Below are positions 34,203-42,955 of a DNA stretch of 64,000 nt, in pieces. The DNA comes from Pseudobacteriovorax antillogorgiicola (GTDB lineage: Bacteria > Bdellovibrionota_B > Oligoflexia > Oligoflexales > Oligoflexaceae): positions 248,001-312,000 of the forward strand of contig NZ_FWZT01000003.1 in the NCBI RefSeq assembly GCF_900177345.1, read 5' to 3'. Position 1 is the first letter of the stretch. Each line of letters opens with the position of its first letter. Made by a program: the position numbers and the translations under genes. The notes below the pieces were generated by a model that was given only the letters and a program-made list of their open reading frames with translations, was not told the origin of the DNA and searched no databases.

Positions 34203-35168
34203 TCAAAGCCATGTGAAGTCGACGAGCACGATCCCCCTGATCACCACGCGATCGTTGGGATTCCAATTATCTTGCATTTCCCAGATCAAGCGATTGGCTT
34301 CACCGTTCTCGTTGAAGAACTTCTGAGGCATATCCATAGAAATTTTAGAACAAGAACCAGAAAGTCCGAAGCGGGTATTATTGCCTTGAGGTGAGTGAGA
34401 AAGCCAAGTGGTGGTCGGAGCCCCTCCTGCCTCTTCGAACTCGCCAGGCTTGATCACACGCAGCCCCCATTGGGCATTACTTGAAGTCCCTTGGTGATAC
34501 GCATAAACTTCCGCTCTTTTAAAGGTAAACCGTCGACGATCTGAGCTACCAGAGGCATTTGGAGGTGTGAATTTAAAGCCGTGGTAGCGCACCTCGTTAC
34601 CAAAGATAATAGATGGTTGGCCACTATCGTTTGAACGGAAGATTTTTCCGTTCCCCCAAACATCATCGATTTTCCAACCATTCTGCAATTGAACCAGTTT
34701 CTCAGTATGACTTTGAAACGATTCACCCCAATAGATGGCAAAACCATTACTCGGCACTTCTGCATTGTTGCAATCAGCTAGCTTTGCACTTGGATTTGTG
34801 GGCTCCATAGGTTCAAGGCTTCCACCACCTTGATTGCTATCAGAATCATCGACTCGATCATCATCGCTTCCTTGATCGGAGCCGCCTTGATCGGGGCCGC
34901 CTTGATCGGAGTTACTCATATCGTCTTCCGTGGCAAAATCAGCACTGCCATCACCTTCGCCGTGACGACTTTCATCAATAGGATCGTTGTTTCTAAATTC
35001 ATCGGTCCAGGTTACACGATCGCCTTGCCGAGCAGGATCCGTATCCTTATTTGAATCCTGGCTAAACGACGATTGCTGCGGCTGTTCCAAATAGGATGGT
35101 CTCAGAGGGGCATCGGGTCGGCAAGACCAGAGTAGAAGCATAAGAGGTATGAAAATCGATTTCAGCAT
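34203..35168 (-). CDS. Lipoprotein with acidic repeat linker and beta-rich C-terminal domain
   Basis: A 321-aa precursor. ATG 35168 has AAGGAG upstream and gives MLKSIFIPLMLLLWSC (Arg at +2); longer frames would bury the signal. Residues ~20-125 are disordered and acidic, including 'SDQGGPDQGGSDQGSDDD'. Residues ~135-321 form a beta-rich domain starting 'DCNNAEVPSNGFAIYWGESFQ' and ending 'NDRVVIRGIVLVDFTW', with a conserved-looking Cys pair. It resembles secreted carbohydrate-binding jelly-rolls in general composition, but I cannot assign a family. It is the first of three same-strand lipoproteins, 370 nt ahead of the DM9-type gene. Confidence 0.83.
   Translation of the reverse strand: MLKSIFIPLMLLLWSCRPDAPLRPSYLEQPQQSSFSQDSNKDTDPARQGDRVTWTDEFRNNDPIDESRHGEGDGSADFATEDDMSNSDQGGPDQGGSDQGSDDDRVDDSDSNQGGGSLEPMEPTNPSAKLADCNNAEVPSNGFAIYWGESFQSHTEKLVQLQNGWKIDDVWGNGKIFRSNDSGQPSIIFGNEVRYHGFKFTPPNASGSSDRRRFTFKRAEVYAYHQGTSSNAQWGLRVIKPGEFEEAGGAPTTTWLSHSPQGNNTRFGLSGSCSKISMDMPQKFFNENGEANRLIWEMQDNWNPNDRVVIRGIVLVDFTWL
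34870..34914. repeat. Three tandem 15-bp coding repeats
   Basis: CCTTGATCGGAGCCG occurs three times in a row with small changes (34870, 34885, 34900). It encodes the 5-residue S/P-D-Q-G-G units of the acidic linker. Such repeats vary in copy number by slippage without breaking the frame, since 15 is a multiple of 3. Confidence 0.8.
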
Positions 35169-35616
35169 GTGGGTCTCCTTCAGAAGCATCTCTCGCTTGA
35201 ATAAGCGATGCAAAGGCGTTGCCAATTTTCTGAAGGCCTTACCATTATAGACATAGGCGAGAGGAAGCTCATCGCTCTGTTTAGAGCCGGCTCGCAATGA
35301 CTACACTTTTTGAATTTTTTTCCTAACGTTGCTAAACGATATGAATGGCAATGCTTGTCTGGGGACACTAAGAAATATCCAAGACTTCTGCTTGCAATTG
35401 CCCTTTGTTTCCCTGACCGATTCATAAGCTTATGAAATCTATGGAGCTTGACGGTGCAAACGCCTCACTATAGGCTAGTTGTACGGCAGACTACTAGGCT
35501 ACAATTTGAAACTATTGAGTTAATCATGATTGCCTAGGGTCCGCTAGTGTCTTAAGGCAAGCCCATGGCTTTGACCTTGCCGAAGCTACTCTTATGAAGA
35601 GACAACAGACAATATC
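35169..35616. other. Intergenic region
   Basis: About 450 nt between two minus-strand genes. The frames inside have no ribosome site or convincing composition. No repeat or terminator stands out. Confidence 0.4.
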
Positions 35617-36228
35617 TTACAAATTCAAAAGGCCGCGGCACTTAGCTATCATTGCCTCGATCAAAACTGCATTACTAGCATCAAGGTACATCAAGGCAAC
35701 CTCATCCTGATCACCAGGATGGTAGCGAAATCTCGAAGCTGCATCTGGTTCTTGGAAGCCTAAACTTGCCAGTAAATCCGCTGGTGAAGGAACGGTAGGT
35801 GCAATCATAACGTAGCTCGCTGATTGGCGAGAGATAAACTCAAAACATAGCAACGCCAGCCACACAATAGCCTGAGAGTCCTGGTAACGTTCATCAATGG
35901 CAAAGCGATTTAGTTCGATATTTTTAGACGGGCTCTTTCTTAGGAAGCCCGGGATGCTATGGTAGCGTTCCACTTCCAACTGGTTATCAACTGGCTTGAT
36001 AGCTCTAGCCACAGCAACAAGCTGGTCGCCATCCCGTACCCCAAACCAATGAGCGACCATATCAAAATCATCTGCCAAAGACGATCCGAAGGGGTTTTTC
36101 GCAAGATGCCAAGCCGATTTATTTCCTTCTGGCGGAAGCCATTGAAGTTGCTCGCAATAGACCTGATAGAGAAGATGCTGAGCTTCTAAAATCTCTTGCC
36201 CCGCTAGCGGCCGTCCCTTGAGATGCAT
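35617..36228 (-). CDS. Autoinducer-synthase/FeeM-like acyltransferase (GNAT fold)
   Basis: A 203-aa cytoplasmic protein; ATG 36228 has GGAGG 7 nt upstream and is preferred over TTG 36231. The layout follows N-acyl amino acid synthase (FeeM) and LuxI-type proteins: a helical start ('EILEAQHLLYQVYCEQLQWLP'), a central strand pair ('HWFGVRDGDQLVAVARAI'), then 'NIELNRFAIDERYQDSQAIVWLALLCFEFI', matching the 'E.SRFAVD' core, and 'YVMIAPTVPSPADLLASLGFQ', the strand-helix that ends the fold. These enzymes move an acyl chain from acyl-ACP to an amine. No LuxR-type regulator is adjacent. An exosortase-associated acyltransferase or a plain GNAT remains possible. Confidence 0.72.
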   Translation of the reverse strand: MHLKGRPLAGQEILEAQHLLYQVYCEQLQWLPPEGNKSAWHLAKNPFGSSLADDFDMVAHWFGVRDGDQLVAVARAIKPVDNQLEVERYHSIPGFLRKSPSKNIELNRFAIDERYQDSQAIVWLALLCFEFISRQSASYVMIAPTVPSPADLLASLGFQEPDAASRFRYHPGDQDEVALMYLDASNAVLIEAMIAKCRGLLNL

Positions 36229-36366
36229 CAATCCCCCTCCAAATACCCTTGGATTCGTCAGCTCAGGAACTGGAGATTAGATTTTTTTCCAAGACTACTA
36301 GAATGATTCATTTTTTTAGCGAAAACCAGCCGGTTCTCAGCTTTACCAGAATAGCACGCGAGGCTC

Positions 36367-37485
36367 CTAGAGACGCTCCAATGAACGATTGACTCGCATG
36401 GCTAGTTTCCTGGGCACGTACAATTCGTAGTTTCTGGGCAGGTAAGCGCGCTTGCTACGGCGGAAAGCGTGTGGCTTGATACAGGGATTGTACTGGCGAA
36501 TCATCTTAGTGCTGAGGGGTGTATTACGAATCAGTGAATCTAATGGTACCTTTTTCCTTAGCTTAACCATTTGCACCGGCAATGGCTTGGGCCTTAGCTT
36601 CATCTTACGCATGTGGCTACTATAAACCTTGCGGGCTGCTAAAAATTCGGCATAGAAGTTCTTGCTAGCAAATCCGAAGCTAGGAGAAGAGTAATGAGTG
36701 ATCATCTTAGAGAGTCGCTTGGTCTTTAACCTTCGCGCTCCCCGGTTCATACCAGCAGCGCCGTGATTATAGGCTGTAATCGCAAGGGGCCAATTACCAA
36801 GCTTCTTGTAGTTGGTCCGCAACAGCCTCGCCGCAGCCCGAGTGGCCTTGAGAGGCGAGTTTCTTTCATCGATATGACCATTGATAATCAAAAAGCGTCG
36901 GCCAGTAGCTGGCATAAACTGCCAGAGCCCCGATGCCCCCACTTTTGAAATAGCCTTGGTGTTGAACATCGATTCCACAAATGCGATGCGCGTGAGATCG
37001 CTCGGAAGGCCATGCTTTTTAAAGATTCGCTCCATATGGGGTAATAGAGTCTGCGAGCGCTTCATAGCGATCTTAAACTTATCCGCCAAACCCTTTTGGC
37101 TTCGAAGATTGACATTACCCTTCATGAGGGCTTTCAGGGCTTCCGGTCGCTGCTTGTAGACCTGAAGCAAGCGTTTTTCGATGGCCCCCATCAGATAAGC
37201 TCTTTGCCCCAGATCACCGAACCGCTTGACTCCGGTCTCGTAGCGTTCCAGATAGCCTTTCACCAATTCCCGCTCTTCTTTACGACTGAGTTCTCGCTTT
37301 GGCAAATCGATCACGTCTACAATAAGATGGGGTCGATCGGCATCGTGAATCAAAACTTGGTGGCTTCGATAGTCTTTAAAGACCTGCTCCCAGAACCAAA
37401 CCTGACGGTCGATCACGGGAGCTGATGGAAAGCTGCAAGCTAGTGCTGAGTAAAGAAGGCTTAAGGCCCCAACAAGATACTTCAT
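36367..37485 (-). CDS. Lytic transglycosylase, SLT/GH23 family (MltD-like)
   Basis: An exported 372-aa enzyme cleaving the MurNAc-GlcNAc bond of peptidoglycan. It has a signal peptide (MKYLVGALSLLYSALAC; the Cys could be a lipobox). The SLT domain spans ~140-300: 'RIAFVESMFNTKAISKVGASGLWQFMPATG', with catalytic Glu E171, 'PLKATRAAARLL' and 'WPLAITAYNHGAAGMNRG'. All are standard family-1 motifs as in MltD. No LysM repeats are visible in the basic C-terminal ~70 residues. Its start lies 2 nt after the stop of the membrane protein gene, with a weak ribosome site, so translational coupling is likely. Confidence 0.92.
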   Translation of the reverse strand: MKYLVGALSLLYSALACSFPSAPVIDRQVWFWEQVFKDYRSHQVLIHDADRPHLIVDVIDLPKRELSRKEERELVKGYLERYETGVKRFGDLGQRAYLMGAIEKRLLQVYKQRPEALKALMKGNVNLRSQKGLADKFKIAMKRSQTLLPHMERIFKKHGLPSDLTRIAFVESMFNTKAISKVGASGLWQFMPATGRRFLIINGHIDERNSPLKATRAAARLLRTNYKKLGNWPLAITAYNHGAAGMNRGARRLKTKRLSKMITHYSSPSFGFASKNFYAEFLAARKVYSSHMRKMKLRPKPLPVQMVKLRKKVPLDSLIRNTPLSTKMIRQYNPCIKPHAFRRSKRAYLPRNYELYVPRKLAMRVNRSLERL

Positions 37486-37487
37486 CG

Positions 37488-38069
37488 TTAATTTCGCTGT
37501 GAAAGTTGCTTAGGCATAGCCGAGCTAGACGGACAGCGATCAGACACTAACTCAATGCGATTCTGTTCCATGAGCTTGATCATGCGGGCCATATCTCGCA
37601 TCAGCTTTTTCTCCCCACCGCTGGTCTTCACAGCCTGGGAAGGCATATTGTCCAATCTTTGATCTAAGTCTTGGAGCTGCTGCTTGATCTCACTTAATAA
37701 TAAAGTCACTTGGGGATCAGAAGCCGTTACCGCTGCTCCAGGGGCACTAGGCCGCTGCACTGTTTCCAAAGACGTTCGGACCATTTTTTTGAAATCCCGC
37801 TCGATATAGTTCAAACACTGCCCGATATAATGTTCTCTCAAAACTGGGTTGTTAAACTGAGCGTGTTCACGACCGAACTTATCGCCGTAGTAGTAGCCGG
37901 CAAATAGACCTATAAAGGGCAGCGGCAAACTGAAAACCACAACGAAAAGCCATAGTGGTGAACGCTTTTCTTTGATCACAACCGTATTGCTCGGTTCGCT
38001 TTTCTTTTGCTCAGTGGCTTCGAATTTGGGTACCAAATCCTCATCAAGCCCGACTCGTGGTTCCTTCAC
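37488..38069 (-). CDS. Single-pass membrane protein coupled to the lytic transglycosylase
   Basis: A 193-aa protein starting at GTG 38069 with GGGAG upstream. One membrane helix (~38-62, 'LWLFVVVFSLPLPFIGLFAGYYYG') separates a charged cytoplasmic N-terminus from a periplasmic part with a predicted coiled coil ('LLLSEIKQQLQDLDQRLDNM') and two Cys. The family is not recognised. The 2-nt spacing to the transglycosylase gene suggests it helps localise or control that enzyme at the cell wall. That is inference from context only. Confidence 0.78.
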   Translation of the reverse strand: MKEPRVGLDEDLVPKFEATEQKKSEPSNTVVIKEKRSPLWLFVVVFSLPLPFIGLFAGYYYGDKFGREHAQFNNPVLREHYIGQCLNYIERDFKKMVRTSLETVQRPSAPGAAVTASDPQVTLLLSEIKQQLQDLDQRLDNMPSQAVKTSGGEKKLMRDMARMIKLMEQNRIELVSDRCPSSSAMPKQLSQRN

Positions 38070-38288
38070 AGTTAACTCCCTAACATTGGCGAAGACAGTA
38101 CGACGTATTACAAACGTCTAGGCCCAGAATGAACGATTCTAACCCCCTTCGCAAGTTCTACCTTAGATTTCAATCACTGGCGAACATCTTTCCAAATAAG
38201 GCTATTTCTCATTTAGGGAACCCTTAAAGGTTCTCCAAATACTGACGCTCTGGGCAGGTCGCACATTGCGTCACCTTGTATGAGAAAT

Positions 38289-38573
38289 TCATAAGTTAAT
38301 TGCTAGTATGGCGCAGTAGAAGTATGTCATAATTTTCAAGACACTGAATTTAAGCGCACTGTCAAAGATTCGGGTGCCGTAGAATATGGCTCCTTCGTGA
38401 CTAGCTCTAGCGCTCAGCGTGATCACGTATTGAAGGAAAGATACCCAAGACATGACATCATGCACATTCGACTTAGTAAGTGCTGGAGCTGCTGCTCTTG
38501 TATTTGGTAGCGTCGTAGCCATAAAGATAGCCAATATAACCAAGTCAAAAGCGATAGGTTTCTGCTTGTTCAT
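38289..38573 (-). CDS. Possible small exported protein, strand ambiguous
   Basis: The minus-strand frame from ATG 38573 (94 codons) begins with a plausible signal peptide ('MNKQKPIAFDLVILAIFMATTLPNTRAAA') and has AGGGAG nearby. On the plus strand, 38452-38652 encodes a 66-aa two-helix membrane protein ('VSAGAAALVFGSVVAIKIANI', 'AIGFCLFILSLSSISVAFIGG') with AAGGA upstream. The two overlap and only one is likely real. The surrounding 38070-38836 region holds nothing else I can support. Confidence 0.35.
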   Translation of the reverse strand: MNKQKPIAFDLVILAIFMATTLPNTRAAAPALTKSNVHDVMSWVSFLQYVITLSARASHEGAIFYGTRIFDSALKFSVLKIMTYFYCAILAINL

Positions 38574-38836
38574 CCTCTCCCTATCCTCTATTTCGGTCGC
38601 TTTTATAGGTGGCCAATGGCTGCAATCTGAAGCTTGCCAAACGAGACAATAGCTCAGCTGCTCCCTGACTGACTCAAATTTCATACACCACGTGTAGCTT
38701 GCAACCTTCCCCAAACTTGCCTCTCGCCTTTGATTGGCACGATCTTGCCGCTCCTCTAACTGCAATTAATCCTGGCTTGGCCTTTGCATTAACGGAGCTG
38801 TGAGTTTTGGATTTAGATGATACGGAAGGCTAGAGA

Positions 38837-41254
38837 ATGACCGTCAAGAAAAGATTGAAGCCCAGCGTTTGGATTTCTTACGCATCGAACATGATGTTTC
38901 TTATCCTTTGGGGAACTTTGGCACAGGCGAGCGAAGTTACATCTCAACTTTACCCCAAGGCTCAAAAGGTTTTGAACCAACGTTGTATCGCTTGCCATAG
39001 CTGTTACGGATCACCTTGCCAAATCAATCTCAATAGCTACGAAGGCATCATGCGCGGCGGCCTAGCAGATCCGATTTACGATGGCATGCGATTGACCCCA
39101 CAAGACCCTACGCGACTCTTCATCGATGCCGACACCCCCGAGGAATGGCAGAAAAAACATAATTTTTTTCCCATAGTGAACCCCAAGCTCAAGACTTCCA
39201 GTTTACTGACGCAATCAACAGAACTGGGAAGATCCCGCGGTTTGAACTACCGCAACTATCAATTCGACGCTAAAAACAACCTGCAATGCCCGAAGCAAGA
39301 CGCCTGGTCGGCATTTGCCAAGGACCACGTCAAACGGGGGATGCCTTTTGGCTTTCCAGCACTGACAACAGCAGAGCAATCAGCCTTGACTAGCTGGGCC
39401 AATGCTGGATTTCCAGGAGAGAGCCACGCAGATCAAACCTTAATTCAGGGAATGGATCAAAAATTACAAAAGACCATCCGAGACTGGGAAGCCTGGCTGG
39501 GTGGTGTTGCAATCAAGCAACGAATCGTGAGTCGGTATTTGTATGAGCACTGGTTTCTGGCTCATATTCACTTTGAAAACCACGACGATAAATTCTTCAG
39601 GATCGTACGATCAAGCACACCTTGGCCTCAGGAGATCAAAGAAATTGCGTCCGTCCGCCCCTTCGACGATCCCAAAGTCGAGCGTCTCTACTATCGATTT
39701 CGCCCCGTCCGCGGGGAAATTATGCATAAGAATCATATCGTTTTCGAGCTAAGTGAAGAGAACAAATCTTTCTACAATCGCCACCTGCTCCACGGTAATT
39801 GGGTATTCGAACCCAAGTCCTTCCCCTCCTACGAGCCTGACAAGGCCGCCAACCCACTTCTTACCTTCAAAGATATGCCTTTAGAAGGCCGCTATCGATT
39901 CCTACTCAGAAATGCTTTGTACTTCACACAGAGCTACATTCGTGGCCCAGTTTGCGAGGGGCAGGTGGCTGTAAACGTGATCCGAGATCATTTTATGATC
40001 GCTTTCGTCGACCCTGACAGCGACATATCCATCCAAGACCCCAACTTCCTTATCTCTGCTAATTCATACTTGTCTTTGCCCGCCAGCGGGCAGTCCTCCC
40101 CATTCGAATCCTACTACGCTGCCTATAATGAAAAACAACGGAAATATGCAAAATTTAGAGCCGATCAGTTTCGAAAAAAGCATCTAGCCCTGACCCCCAA
40201 TAGCTTGTGGGATGGCGATGGCTTCGATCGCGACGCTCTTCTAACAGTTTTTAGACATTTCGATAATTCAAGTGTTCTACGTGGCGCTTGGGGGGGTAGC
40301 CCAAGAACTGTGTGGGTCATGGATTATCCGATCTTTGAAAGAATGTACTATCTACTCGTCGCAGGCTTTAACGTGTTCGACAACGTTTTTCACCAGTCCG
40401 CGACCCGTCTCTATATGGATAACTTAAGAGTCGAATCGGAAAATAACTTTCTGTACCTTCTACCAGAATCTGTAAGGGAAAAGGTCAGAGCTCATTGGTA
40501 CGAAGGCAAGGATGCATGGGAAACTATCCAAGAAGATCATCCTTTGCACAGTGCATCGTACCGTTATCAATCGCTGCTAGAGCCTACCGCGACAGCCCAT
40601 CCTCGCAAGATAGTTGAAGTTAGCTGGAGTAAAATTCTGCAATCTAGACTTTCTGCGGTTGCGCCAAAGGAAGATCCATTTCATTGCTGCGTTTTGAATG
40701 CTAGAAAGAAAACTCCCCGAAACGAACTAGAGACCGCCATGCAGGCATTTACAAGCCATCAGCAAGGCTTTGCTCAGCATCTCCCCGAAGCTATGCTGAT
40801 TTCTCTATATAACGAGTCTGGCAAGGACACGATTCTATTTGCCAATAAACTTAGCTCTCACAGCAACATGGCGTTCATGTTCAACGAGAAGGAGCGACGA
40901 CAACCAGAATACGACCGGGTTATCGTGACGAAAGACTGGGTGGGCAGCTATCCTAATTTGATCTTTCACGGCAGTCCTAAGACATTTACAAACATGGTGA
41001 TGGAGCTGAGAACGGCCACGGAAAAACTAGACGTCTACAACATCCTTGGCAAGTACTGGCTAACTCGGGACACCCCAAATTTTTGGGTCATCTTTGACCG
41101 CATCCACCATTCACTCAAGTCCAAGTTTCCTCTTGTTTATGGCCGTTTAGATTTGAGCAAGTATGAAAATATATACAAGGTTCCTAAGCAATTAGGTTCT
41201 ATCAAAAGTGCATCAAATACTTTGGATTCATCGATTCGCCCCACTGACAAATAA
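38837..41254 (+). CDS. cti: Periplasmic fatty acid cis/trans isomerase (Cti)
   Basis: Converts cis unsaturated fatty acids of membrane phospholipids to trans without releasing them, stiffening the membrane under solvent or heat stress. It has 805 aa, in the range of known Cti (~760-800). A signal sequence precedes the c-type heme site 'CIACHSCYGSPCQ' (C50-x-x-C53-H54), the Cti signature, followed by 'NLNSYEGIMRGG' and 'ADTPEEWQKKHNFFPIVNP'. 'GGSPRTVWVMDYPIFERMYYLLVAGFNVFDNVFHQ' is another strongly conserved block. GGAAGG precedes ATG. It is a single gene; a dispersed repeat begins 5 nt after its stop. Confidence 0.95.
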   Translation: MTVKKRLKPSVWISYASNMMFLILWGTLAQASEVTSQLYPKAQKVLNQRCIACHSCYGSPCQINLNSYEGIMRGGLADPIYDGMRLTPQDPTRLFIDADTPEEWQKKHNFFPIVNPKLKTSSLLTQSTELGRSRGLNYRNYQFDAKNNLQCPKQDAWSAFAKDHVKRGMPFGFPALTTAEQSALTSWANAGFPGESHADQTLIQGMDQKLQKTIRDWEAWLGGVAIKQRIVSRYLYEHWFLAHIHFENHDDKFFRIVRSSTPWPQEIKEIASVRPFDDPKVERLYYRFRPVRGEIMHKNHIVFELSEENKSFYNRHLLHGNWVFEPKSFPSYEPDKAANPLLTFKDMPLEGRYRFLLRNALYFTQSYIRGPVCEGQVAVNVIRDHFMIAFVDPDSDISIQDPNFLISANSYLSLPASGQSSPFESYYAAYNEKQRKYAKFRADQFRKKHLALTPNSLWDGDGFDRDALLTVFRHFDNSSVLRGAWGGSPRTVWVMDYPIFERMYYLLVAGFNVFDNVFHQSATRLYMDNLRVESENNFLYLLPESVREKVRAHWYEGKDAWETIQEDHPLHSASYRYQSLLEPTATAHPRKIVEVSWSKILQSRLSAVAPKEDPFHCCVLNARKKTPRNELETAMQAFTSHQQGFAQHLPEAMLISLYNESGKDTILFANKLSSHSNMAFMFNEKERRQPEYDRVIVTKDWVGSYPNLIFHGSPKTFTNMVMELRTATEKLDVYNILGKYWLTRDTPNFWVIFDRIHHSLKSKFPLVYGRLDLSKYENIYKVPKQLGSIKSASNTLDSSIRPTDK

Positions 41255-41258
41255 ACTA

Positions 41259-41372
41259 GCCTAGTCAAGTTGAACTCTCAGCTAGGTGACAAGGAGCGAG
41301 CGAGGAGGCAGTACGTGCTGGATACGGTGACGAGCGACAGACAAAGTCAACAATGCCGAGGCTAGGCATTGT
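41259..41372 (+). repeat. Intergenic repeat, copy A
   Basis: The 48-nt core 41285-41332 matches 45856-45903 at 40 of 48 positions. 41341-41357 matches 45912-45928 at 16 of 17. This copy ends with ACAATGCC-GAGGCTA-GGCATTGT (41350-41372), a perfect 8-bp hairpin that may terminate the cti transcript. Like copy B it sits directly after a plus-strand stop and before a convergent gene. The element type is not recognised. Confidence 0.8.
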
Positions 41373-41403
41373 GTCTGTTTTGGCTCCAACCTCCTTGAAG
41401 TCG

Positions 41404-42792
41404 TTACGCTGCCATATTTTTATGACTTGTCACAAGTTCAAGGGGAAACGATATCACAAACGTCGATCCCCTACCCTTTTCACTTAAAATTCGAATGTTG
41501 CCGCCCATGGCTTCAGCGAGCTTTTTGCAAAGAGTCAAGCCCAAGCCAGTGCCACGCAAGCTATCATCGCGGTTGATCTGGACAAAGGGCTCAAAAATTC
41601 TGGCTTGGTCATTCCTATCAATTCCACAGCCCGTGTCGGATATGAGAATTTCAAATCGGTTTCGTTGGTGACTCAGGCTTACCTTGATCTTCCCGTTTTC
41701 AGTGAATCTGTTGGCGTTATTGACAATATTTATAATAATCTGCCTTATACGAATGGGATCTATAAACAGCTGTGAGAGATTTAAATCATTGACGAAGGTA
41801 AATTCATTGCCATACTTTTGAGACACCATTTTGCAAGTGCTAGAAATACCTTTGAAGAACTCATCGACATTGATATTTTTCTTGTCAATGGAGTATTCAT
41901 TGTGAGAGATCTGTGCATAATCCAGAATGTCTTCCACCATCGCGAGCAGATAGCGACTTGAATCTAGAATAGCTTCCATGTCCGAAGCTAGCATATGAAA
42001 ATCGTTTTCTTTGGTGTTTTCAGTGATCAACTCCCCATATCCGATAATTGTAGTCAAGGGTGTTCTGAATTCATGACTCATGATCGTGATGAAGTCCGAC
42101 CTTGCTTGTAGCGCAGCATTGACCTCTAAATTTGCTTGTTCCAATTCCCGATGCTTCTTTAAAATTGAACGAGCCCACTCGACTTCTTTTCTCCTGTTAA
42201 TAACCAAGACAAATATGGCTGAAATCGAAACGAGCACTGTCGATAGGGTTAAAGAGACCACAGCTAGATCTTTGGCCCTTTTTCTTTCCACTAAAAGTAG
42301 GCGCTCCTGATCCTTGAAGAAAGCTGTTTCTAATCTGATTTTATCGACAGTTTTCTTGCCAATCTTTGAAATTAGCATCTGAGTGATCTCTGGGGGAATT
42401 TGAGAGCTTTCCCCTGCATTCCGCCGAAACCTTATTTTAGGTTCTGCTACATTTTTGAACCAGCTATCAATAAGTACATTTATGCGAGAGATCACTGCTT
42501 GCTGTGGCTGATTGTCGCTAACGAAGTCATGAAGTTCTGATAGTCTATTAGACAGTACTACCTTCGCAGCAAAATAGGGATCCAAAAACTCTATCTTTCC
42601 AGTTAGTAAGTATCCACGTAGCCCAGTTTCCAAATCGATCACCAGCTTTTCGATCTCTGTCATCTTCCCGATAGCATCTCTCGTATGAGCGTCCCAGGCT
42701 GAGCGATTCACTAGAAAGAATATGCACATGATAGTTGTACAAAGAGATACAAGGGTTAGGTATATCGGAATTTTTGCAGTGCGAAGTGGCAT
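41404..42792 (-). CDS. CHASE3-domain sensor histidine kinase
   Basis: A 462-aa inner-membrane sensor kinase. TM1 (~10-28) and TM2 (~178-198) flank a periplasmic CHASE3 domain with its signature 'LVIDLETGLRGYLLTGKIEFLDPY'. A short coiled coil leads to HisKA with phospho-acceptor H240 in 'MSHEFRTPLTTIIGYGELI'. The HATPase domain has N ('NIVNNANRF'), G1 ('ISDTGCGID') and G2 ('RGTGLGLTLCKKLAEAMGGNI') boxes. No response regulator is adjacent, so it is an orphan; the receiver-only proteins at 12.0 kb and 49.3 kb are possible partners but unlinked. The ligand of CHASE3 domains is generally unknown. It converges on cti and diverges from the TRAP genes. Confidence 0.93.
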   Translation of the reverse strand: MPLRTAKIPIYLTLVSLCTTIMCIFFLVNRSAWDAHTRDAIGKMTEIEKLVIDLETGLRGYLLTGKIEFLDPYFAAKVVLSNRLSELHDFVSDNQPQQAVISRINVLIDSWFKNVAEPKIRFRRNAGESSQIPPEITQMLISKIGKKTVDKIRLETAFFKDQERLLLVERKRAKDLAVVSLTLSTVLVSISAIFVLVINRRKEVEWARSILKKHRELEQANLEVNAALQARSDFITIMSHEFRTPLTTIIGYGELITENTKENDFHMLASDMEAILDSSRYLLAMVEDILDYAQISHNEYSIDKKNINVDEFFKGISSTCKMVSQKYGNEFTFVNDLNLSQLFIDPIRIRQIIINIVNNANRFTENGKIKVSLSHQRNRFEILISDTGCGIDRNDQARIFEPFVQINRDDSLRGTGLGLTLCKKLAEAMGGNIRILSEKGRGSTFVISFPLELVTSHKNMAA

Positions 42793-42955
42793 GTTCCCTC
42801 CACCGCCATCATCGGTATCTCAACCGTTATCTGAACCGATGATGGCCCTTCCACAGAGGATTCGCGAATTAAGCCAGACAAATAAGCATTGAAGAGATCG
42901 AATCAAGTCGCTAATAACTGAATCAACTCAATTTTTTGACTGTTCGGGGTTCGCG

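Noticed and set aside
34830-35054. Plus-strand frame with repeated Ile-Gly-Ala units
   Set aside because: It is the reverse reading of the 15-bp repeats in the acidic linker of the minus-strand lipoprotein.
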